From Saccharothrix espanaensis DSM 44229 (GTDB lineage Bacteria; Actinomycetota; Actinomycetes; Mycobacteriales; Pseudonocardiaceae): a stretch of 64,000 bases of DNA. The DNA lies in contig NC_019673.1 in NCBI RefSeq assembly GCF_000328705.1, positions 7,079,001-7,143,000 of the forward strand, given 5' to 3'. Position 1 is the stretch's first letter, and each line of letters begins with the position of its first letter. Below the pieces are notes generated by a model. The model made no database searches. It was given only the letters and a program-made list of their open reading frames with translations, and was not told the DNA's origin. Position numbers and translations under genes: made by a program. Positions 59,901-64,000 of this stretch are shown here, piece after piece.

Positions 59901-60647
59901 GGGGATCTCCACCGTGCCGCCGTCGGGCACCCGCTTGGCCTGCCCGGCCAGCAGCTCGGCGAACGCGGCGTGGATCTGCGAGCGGATCCGCTGGGCGCGG
60001 GTCTGCTCGGCGTCGTCGAACAGGGTCGCCACCGGCACCACGTCGATCCGCAGCGGGGCGCGCTTGCGGACCTGCGCGGCGAGGTCGGCGGCGTCGGCGA
60101 TCGCCCTCGGGCGCGGCCGGAAGCAGACCACGACCAGTTCGCACAGCGTGGCGATCAGGGTCAGCGACTCCTCGGCCACGCCGGTCGGCGCGTCGATCAG
60201 CACCTGGTCGTAGTCGGACTCGGCGAGGCGGGCGCGCAACCCGGCGATCGCGCCCGCGTCGCCGTGCCGCGACTCGGGGCGCGGCCGGCCCGCCGCGTCG
60301 GTCGGCACCGGCGCGACCACGTCGATGTGGCCGGTCGCGGCCGGCGTCGGCTGCGCGAACCGCTCCGCGACCGGCGGCAGGTCGTCCTCGTGGGCCGGGT
60401 CGGCGTGGTAGGCGGCGAGCAGCGCGCGGCTGACCGCGTCCGGTAAAGCCTGGCGGGACACCAGGAACGGCTCCAGGTACTCGCGCACCCGGGGCACCTC
60501 GGAACCCCAGTCCACGACCAGCACCCGTTGGCCGGCCGCCGCCAGCACCCAGGCCAGGTTGGCCACCGCGCTGGTCCGGCCGGTGCCGCCGGTGGCCGAC
60601 AGGAACGCCGTGACCCCGGTGTGGCCCTGGCCCGCGCTGCTGCTCAT
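56952..60647 (-). CDS. fxsT: FxSxx-COOH system protein FxsT (ParA-like, TIR-like, NB-ARC, TPR)
   Basis: 1231 residues from ATG 60647 (GGAGAG 5 bases upstream). A ParA/MinD-like ATPase (~10-250: FLSATGGTGRTSAVANLAWV, with Arg in place of the usual P-loop Lys; LVVDWGSEVPRVREYL) comes first. A TIR-like domain (~310-400; DRVAIAYAARDRAWADWVRG) and an NB-ARC ATPase (~440-700; VTLNGEPGVGKSELALEYAY; FLLVYDNADDLDAIADLLPP) follow, then TPR repeats to the end (GRYPEALDALLVASQKL, DHAGAVANTSSAAETL). FxsT is the large signature partner of FxsA peptides and is thought to sense or export the modified peptide; the role is unproven. Confidence 0.92.
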   Translation of the reverse strand: MSSSAGQGHTGVTAFLSATGGTGRTSAVANLAWVLAAAGQRVLVVDWGSEVPRVREYLEPFLVSRQALPDAVSRALLAAYHADPAHEDDLPPVAERFAQPTPAATGHIDVVAPVPTDAAGRPRPESRHGDAGAIAGLRARLAESDYDQVLIDAPTGVAEESLTLIATLCELVVVCFRPRPRAIADAADLAAQVRKRAPLRIDVVPVATLFDDAEQTRAQRIRSQIHAAFAELLAGQAKRVPDGGTVEIPYRPFDAFDPLLAILAEEPSGGGGLEAQYGRLAAAVSGGSVTVCAPVPAVLRARYRRVFGLASEADADRVAIAYAARDRAWADWVRGQLERAGAQVVPFAEARPADGVVVLVSPHRDDADVPAGALRLLLAEEDQDQAGLSVHAHLPATLSAKLLGHFGLIDRPGSAHDAPMRVPGSHPVVFRLPPRHRGFVGRDEDVEALRDEFTDAGEERAVVTLNGEPGVGKSELALEYAYRFSAAYDAVWWLSAQDRQSVQLGLAELAVRLRLPGSTDFGSLTALDRLANDPTYARFLLVYDNADDLDAIADLLPPGTSGHVLITSNAAGAPAVELAPMIAADSTALLLDRVPRLTLEDARRVAEEVRHLPLALDLAGSWLAETARAEAGAGATAADAAGWAVRTFFDRLARSGADSVARVVEVVTGSLRENGIGRVAVLLARLCAFLSPQGVDLGLVRSPAFLDRLVAIGGGDAEPLALDAGEVDRVLWAGARHGLFRVDWGDEYSLRLHRVVQRALRAGMPAAERDARQADALAALAAFAPTEVEDKSPTRRSRFQELQQHVFPSGALRSDAPEVRRWLVNQARFLFTDGGAGVRRAALEPGHELLESWTERFGPDDPLRNRLAAQLANVHRVLGEPAEALRLDDLALSRQRRALDLSHPQPLITARGRGGDLRGLGLFTEALVEDQATWTGLREVLGEDHPDTRRAANNLASSMFLSGDPAGALALAEDNFARRRRLFGERDEFTWATLAQIGLYQRELGRYPEALDALLVASQKLQSLRPELNQTQIGVHWNYAIALRLAGRTRAAKERTGKALRDYREVIGPDHPYTLGCALSFSADHRRVGGEPELAVELARTALEGFRGLDGVRDHHPFVALCRLGLGLALRAANDHAGAVANTSSAAETLRARLGDTHPWTLAAAVDEARVRSAAGDVDEAARQIAEAHADCVEFLGPDHPHTAVAAHDLRLAAQPAEQDWRECDVDIPHT

Positions 60648-60690
60648 CGGCTCTCCAGATCGGCGGTGGAAAGGGGGTCTGCGGCTCATC

Positions 60691-60792
60691 GGACAGCTGC
60701 GGCGAACCGCTCATCGAGCCGCCGCGGCGGACCGCTCATCGGACAGCTGCGGCGAGCCGCTCATCGGGCCGGTCGGCGGCGAGCCGCTCACC
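60691..60792 (-). repeat. 25-bp tandem repeat between fxsA and fxsT
   Basis: Read on the minus strand, four units begin GATGAGCGG(C/T)(T/C)CGCCG; they are 25, 25, 25 and 27 bases (60691-60715, 60716-60740, 60741-60765, 60766-60792). Units 1 and 3 are nearly identical (GCAGCTGTCC end). They occupy the 161-base gap after fxsA and before fxsT. Confidence 0.8.
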
Positions 60793-60808
60793 GGCGGTCG
60801 GCCCGTGG

Positions 60809-60976
60809 CTACAGCGAACTCTCGAAGGCGGCGAACCGGTTGGGCATCTCGGCGTTCTCGGCGAGGATCCGGTGCAGCGCGGCGCGCAGCGCGGTGTCGG
60901 GCAGTTCGGCCAGCCGGGCCAGGTCGACTCCGGTGACGTCGAGGAGTTCGGACTCCAGGACTGGTTCCTCAGCCAT
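60809..60976 (-). CDS. fxsA: FxSxx-COOH RiPP precursor FxsA
   Basis: 55 residues from ATG 60976, with GGGAG and GAGGGGG close upstream. The N-terminal leader (MAEEPVLESELLDVTGVDLA) is acidic. The C-terminus NRFAAFESSL ends in the defining F-x-S-x-x (FESSL-COOH). Radical SAM maturases of the FxsB type install a cyclophane on such tails. A second Phe three residues before could be a second site. First gene of the leftward operon fxsA-fxsT-unknown and divergent from fxsB. Confidence 0.93.
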   Translation of the reverse strand: MAEEPVLESELLDVTGVDLARLAELPDTALRAALHRILAENAEMPNRFAAFESSL

Positions 60977-61001
60977 CTCCCACAACCCCCTCACCGCAAA
61001 G

Positions 61002-61019
61002 CTGCGGGTTTGTCCGCAG
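61002..61019. promoter_or_regulatory. Inverted repeat in the fxsA-fxsB divergent region
   Basis: CTGCGG-GTTTGT-CCGCAG is a perfect repeat 25 bases upstream of the fxsA start; operator or 5' leader hairpin. Confidence 0.5.
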
Positions 61020-61136
61020 TGCGCTGATCCCATCCTAGTGCGCGGCAACGGGGAATGCGCCGAATCCTCCGATTGGCGGAAGTCGCGGCCGGTCCGATGT
61101 GTTTGGTTGTCCGGGGGCCGATGGATCGGGGGGTGC

Positions 61137-62258
61137 ATGGCGGCACGACCGTTCCGGCAGTTCGTGGTGAAGGTGCACAGTCGATGCAACCTCGCGTGCG
61201 ACTACTGCTACGTCTACGAACTCGCGGACTCCGGTTGGCGTTCCCGGCCGCGCGCGATGTCGCCGGCGGTGGTCGCGCACACCGCCGAACGGGTGGCGCG
61301 GCACGTGCGAGCGCACGCGTTGTCCGACGTGGAAGTCGTGCTGCACGGCGGAGAACCCCTGTTGTTCGGTCCGGCGCGGATCGAAGCGCTGGTCCGCGGG
61401 TTCCGGGCGGCGGTGCCCGCGCGGGTCCGGTTCTCCGTGCAGACCAACGGAACCCTGCTCGACCGGCCGCTGCTGGAGCTGCTGCGGGCCTTGGACGTGC
61501 GGGTCGGCGTGAGCGTGGACGGCGACCCGGCGGCGCACGACCGGCGGCGGGTCCGGCCGGACGGGACCGGCAGCTGGTCGGCCGTCGAGGCGGGGCTGCG
61601 GCTGCTCACCGAGGAGTTCCGGCCCGTTTTCGGCGGCCTGCTGTGCGTGCTGGACGTGCGCGCGGACCCGGTCGGGACCTACGAGTCGTTGCGCGAATTC
61701 GCGCCGCCGGTGGTGGATTTCCTGTTGCCGCACGGGAACTGGTCCGCGCCGCCGGCCGGGCGGGTCGCCGGTGACCCGGCAACGCCTTACGCGGATTGGC
61801 TGATCGCGTTGTTCGAGCACTGGTACCGTGCGCCGGAAACGCGCGTCCGGTTGTTCGAGGAGTTGTTGAACGTTGTACTGGGCGGCCGTTCCGGCGTGGA
61901 GGGCATCGGATTGACGCCGAGCGCGCAGATCGTGGTGGAAACCGACGGCGCGATTTCGGTGTCGGACATCCTGGCGTCGTCCTCGCCGGCAGCCGCGGCC
62001 ACCGGTCTGCACGTGCTGCGCGACGATTTCGACCGCGCGCTCACCGCGCCGGAGGTGGTCGCGGACCGGGCCGGCCGGGCCGCGCTGTCGGCGACCTGCC
62101 GGTCGTGCGAGGTGGTGGCGGCGTGCGGCGGCGGGCTGCGCGCGCACCGGTTCGCCGCCGACGGCTTCGACCACCCGTCGGTGTACTGCCCGGACCTGTA
62201 CCGGTTGGTCACCCACGTCCGCGACCGGGTCGCGGCGGACCTGGCGGCACCGGCGTGA
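61137..62258 (+). CDS. fxsB: Radical SAM/SPASM peptide maturase FxsB
   Basis: 373 residues from ATG 61137 (GGGGGG ahead). C-x3-C-x2-C iron-sulfur motif CNLACDYCYVYELADSGW at ~18-35, typical of FxsB; VEVVLHGGEPLLFG (SAM-binding GGE), VQTNGTLL, and C-terminal SPASM-type cysteines CRSCEVVAACGGGLRAHRF and YCPDLYRLV. It forms carbon-carbon cyclophane links on FxsA. Here it is separate from the hydroxylase, while many genomes encode a fused FxsBH; the overlap GTGA couples it with the next gene. Confidence 0.94.
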   Translation: MAARPFRQFVVKVHSRCNLACDYCYVYELADSGWRSRPRAMSPAVVAHTAERVARHVRAHALSDVEVVLHGGEPLLFGPARIEALVRGFRAAVPARVRFSVQTNGTLLDRPLLELLRALDVRVGVSVDGDPAAHDRRRVRPDGTGSWSAVEAGLRLLTEEFRPVFGGLLCVLDVRADPVGTYESLREFAPPVVDFLLPHGNWSAPPAGRVAGDPATPYADWLIALFEHWYRAPETRVRLFEELLNVVLGGRSGVEGIGLTPSAQIVVETDGAISVSDILASSSPAAAATGLHVLRDDFDRALTAPEVVADRAGRAALSATCRSCEVVAACGGGLRAHRFAADGFDHPSVYCPDLYRLVTHVRDRVAADLAAPA

Positions 62259-63382
62259 CGGTCCGCCCGTGGCGGCTGTCGGCCGCGGACTTCGCCGCGC
62301 TGTCGCGGGGTGAGGGCGGTGCCGGCGCGGCCCGCGCGCTGCGGCTGGCCCGGCGCAGCCGGACGTCCCTGCTGGTCCGGATGATCGCCGCCGCGCCCGA
62401 GGCGCGTCCGGCCTACCGGCTGCTGGTGGACGCCGAGCGGGCCAGCCCCGGCGCGGTCACCCGCGTGCTGGACCACCCGTCGGTGGGCGCGTGGGCCACC
62501 CGGACCGCGCTGGCGCTGCGCCGTGCCGAGCCGGCCCGGCCCGAGGAGCTGGCGTTCGTGGCCGCCGCGGCGGCGATCCGGGCGGGCGTCCCGGCGGCCG
62601 TGGACTTCCCGGACGTCCCGGTGTTCGCGCTGCCCTCGCTCGGCGTGGCCGACCCGGCGAACCTGGACTACGACCCGCTGCCCGAGGTGGCGCTGGGCCC
62701 GCACGTGCTTCAGCTGGACGTCTGGGCCGGTGGCGGGGTGCCGCCGGGGCTGGCCGTCGCGGCGGACGTCGACGTGGCGCGGTGGCGGCCGGCGGTGGCC
62801 GCCGCCTGGGACGTGCTGGCCGCCGACCACCCGCCGATGGCCGCCGAGCTCGCCGAGCTGGTGACCGTGCTGACGCCGATGCCGCCGTCGCCGACCGGGA
62901 CCAGCAGCGCGACCGCCGCCGACGCGTTCGGCTGCGTGTTCCTGTCGTTGGCGCCCGACCCGGAGACGCTGGCGGTGACCCTGGCGCACGAGGCCCAGCA
63001 CACCAAGCTGGTGGCGCTGATGGACCTGTTCCCGCTGCTGCTGCCGGACCGGCGGGAGATCTACTACGCGCCGTGGCGGGAGGACCCGCGCCCGCTGGCG
63101 GGCCTGCTGCACGGGACGTACGCGCACCTGGGTGTGGCGGCGTTCTGGCGGACCCGGCCCGGCCTGGCCGCGCAGACCGAGTACGCCCGGTGGCGCGCCG
63201 CCGCCCTCGACACCGCCGAGACGCTGCTGGCCAGCGAGAAGCTCACCGCGACCGGGCACGCGTTCGTGACCGGGATGGCGACCGTCCTGCGCCGCTGGTG
63301 CGCCGAGCCGGTGCACCCGGAGGCCCTGGCGCTGGCGACCGCCGAGGCCCAGGCCCACCGCGAACGCTGGACGGCCCGCTGA
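62255..63382 (+). CDS. HExxH-motif peptide beta-hydroxylase-like protein
   Basis: 375 residues from GTG 62255. The marker is LAHEAQHTKLVALMDLFPLL (H-E-x-x-H), followed by IYYAPWREDPRPLAGLLHGT and YAHLGVAAFWR; this is the 2-oxoglutarate/HExxH-type hydroxylase domain that accompanies FxsB. The first ~250 residues are helical (AARALRLARRSRTSLLVRMI). Fusions with FxsB (FxsBH) may have an inactivated form, but the HExxH here is intact. It is predicted to hydroxylate FxsA after or before cyclophane formation. Confidence 0.88.
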   Translation: MTVRPWRLSAADFAALSRGEGGAGAARALRLARRSRTSLLVRMIAAAPEARPAYRLLVDAERASPGAVTRVLDHPSVGAWATRTALALRRAEPARPEELAFVAAAAAIRAGVPAAVDFPDVPVFALPSLGVADPANLDYDPLPEVALGPHVLQLDVWAGGGVPPGLAVAADVDVARWRPAVAAAWDVLAADHPPMAAELAELVTVLTPMPPSPTGTSSATAADAFGCVFLSLAPDPETLAVTLAHEAQHTKLVALMDLFPLLLPDRREIYYAPWREDPRPLAGLLHGTYAHLGVAAFWRTRPGLAAQTEYARWRAAALDTAETLLASEKLTATGHAFVTGMATVLRRWCAEPVHPEALALATAEAQAHRERWTAR

Positions 63383-63492
63383 CCCCGTCGCCGGCCCCAC
63401 CGCCCCGGCGGGCAGTCCTCGGTGGATCGTCCCGTTCCGACACCCCCGCGACTCGCCGGGGGTGGTCCACCGGGCGGGGCCGCCGGGCGGCG

Positions 63493-63498
63493 ATACTG
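63493..63498 (+). promoter_or_regulatory. -10 box GATACT, leaderless nuclease gene
   Basis: GATACT ends 7 bases before ATG 63506. Confidence 0.4.
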
Positions 63499-63505
63499 CC
63501 CGCCA

Positions 63506-64000
63506 TGCTCACCGCCGACGGCCGTCTCGTGCACTCCCCGGCCGACCTGGTGGACCTGCTGGAGTGTGAGCACCGCAGCCGCCTCACGCTGGCGCTGGCG
63601 CTGGGCGTGCCGGGCACCCCGCAGCCCGACGAGCGGCAGGACCTGCTCGCCGCCAAGCACGGGATCGCGCACGAACTGGCCGTGCTGGAGCGGTTCCGGG
63701 CGCGTTGCGACGTGGTCGAGATCGCGCAGCCCGCGCCGACGCACGAGGCGCTGACCAAGGCCGCCGCCGAGACCCGGCAGGCCCTCGATGCCGGCGCGGA
63801 GGTCGTCTACCAGGGCGTGTTCTACGCCGACGGCTTCCACGGCCGCGCCGACTTCCTGGTCCGCACCGACCGGGGCTACGAGCCGCACGACGCCAAGCTG
63901 GCCCGGCACGCGACACCGGCCTCCGTCGTGCAGCTGACCGCCTACGCGTACGCGCTGGGAGCCTGCGCCGGACCGGAGATGCACCTGCTGCTGGGCGACG
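63506..64000 (+). CDS. TM0106-type RecB-like nuclease, N-terminal part (cut by window edge)
   Basis: 165 residues visible, still open at 64000. LVHSPADLVDLLECEHRSRLTL (with the C-x-H near the start), ERQDLLAAKHGIAHELAVLERF, and FYADGFHGRADFLVRTDRGYEPHDAKLARH, where D-x-K/E-x-K belongs to a PD-(D/E)xK nuclease of the RecB-like family. These proteins often continue with a helicase-like or TM0106 domain beyond. The start, ATG 63506, follows a -10 by 7 bases. Confidence 0.85.

Noticed and set aside
55939..60714. A 1591-residue frame over fxsT and the next gene
   Set aside because: Most of it is a shifted frame of fxsT; only the end from GTG 56901 with AGGAGG is a credible gene.

Overview
The window is very GC-rich chromosomal DNA with GTG/TTG starts, ATGA/GTGA gene overlaps and several leaderless promoters. 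With BTAD/AfsR-type regulators, type VII secretion substrates, an EspG chaperone and an FxSxx-COOH peptide system, this points to an actinomycete, most likely Pseudonocardiales (Saccharothrix/Lentzea/Actinosynnema-like). That placement is inferred from gene content only. No rRNA, tRNA or CRISPR array was seen.

Layout. 1-1.8 kb: the start of alaS and two small membrane genes that usually accompany it. 1.9-4.2 kb: a 44-residue peptide gene translationally coupled to a JmjC/cupin-4 oxygenase, then a thioredoxin-like ferredoxin of the sucrase/ferredoxin family with a strong iron-box match over its start. This is the best candidate for an undescribed peptide-modifying system. 4.3-6.5 kb: a methyltransferase and rarA. 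6.6-13.6 kb: an orphan type VII secretion satellite (lysozyme-like and CHAP cell-wall hydrolases on WXG100-like scaffolds, two YbaB-like proteins, EspG, an EspC-like protein and a PPE-like protein) without ESX core genes. 13.7-17.4 kb: a small kinase and a cobalt-type ECF transporter (CbiM, PDGLE protein, CbiQ-CbiO fusion), then an empty region with a 75-bp tandem repeat. 17.4-23.4 kb: a DUF3516 helicase and a SARP/NB-ARC/TPR regulator.

23.4-27.6 kb: a LytTR regulator, small membrane protein, sodium:solute symporter and LytS-like kinase in one tightly overlapped operon. 27.6-28.6 kb: decayed TIR-domain DNA. 28.6-32.9 kb: a VOC protein, a shortened IS5-like transposase domain, a phosphoesterase, a phosphopantetheinyl transferase and a glutamate-cysteine ligase. 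32.9-36 kb: an Fe(II)/2OG oxygenase and MFS exporter divergent from a TetR regulator. 36-40.4 kb: two small proteins, long-chain acyl-CoA ligase with its divergent TetR, a YbjN protein and IPP isomerase. 40.4-44.9 kb: a compact gene set that matches 3-amino-4-hydroxybenzoate synthesis (GriI/GriH-like) with an AMP-ligase and a LysR regulator, followed by a large nested inverted repeat.

45.1-49.7 kb: a cupin, a TPR/STAND-like protein with a coupled micro-ORF, and a SLATT / LSDAT(SLOG)-SLATT pair that resembles predicted nucleotide-sensing conflict systems. 49.7-55.9 kb: a zinc-ribbon SDR-like protein lacking the usual catalytic tyrosine, two overlapping P-loop ATPase genes and a cation/proton antiporter. 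55.9-63.4 kb: an FxSxx-COOH RiPP locus. The peptide gene fxsA, the large fxsT and an unrecognised 320-residue protein run leftward; the radical SAM gene fxsB and an HExxH peptide hydroxylase run rightward. The window ends inside a TM0106-type RecB-like nuclease gene.
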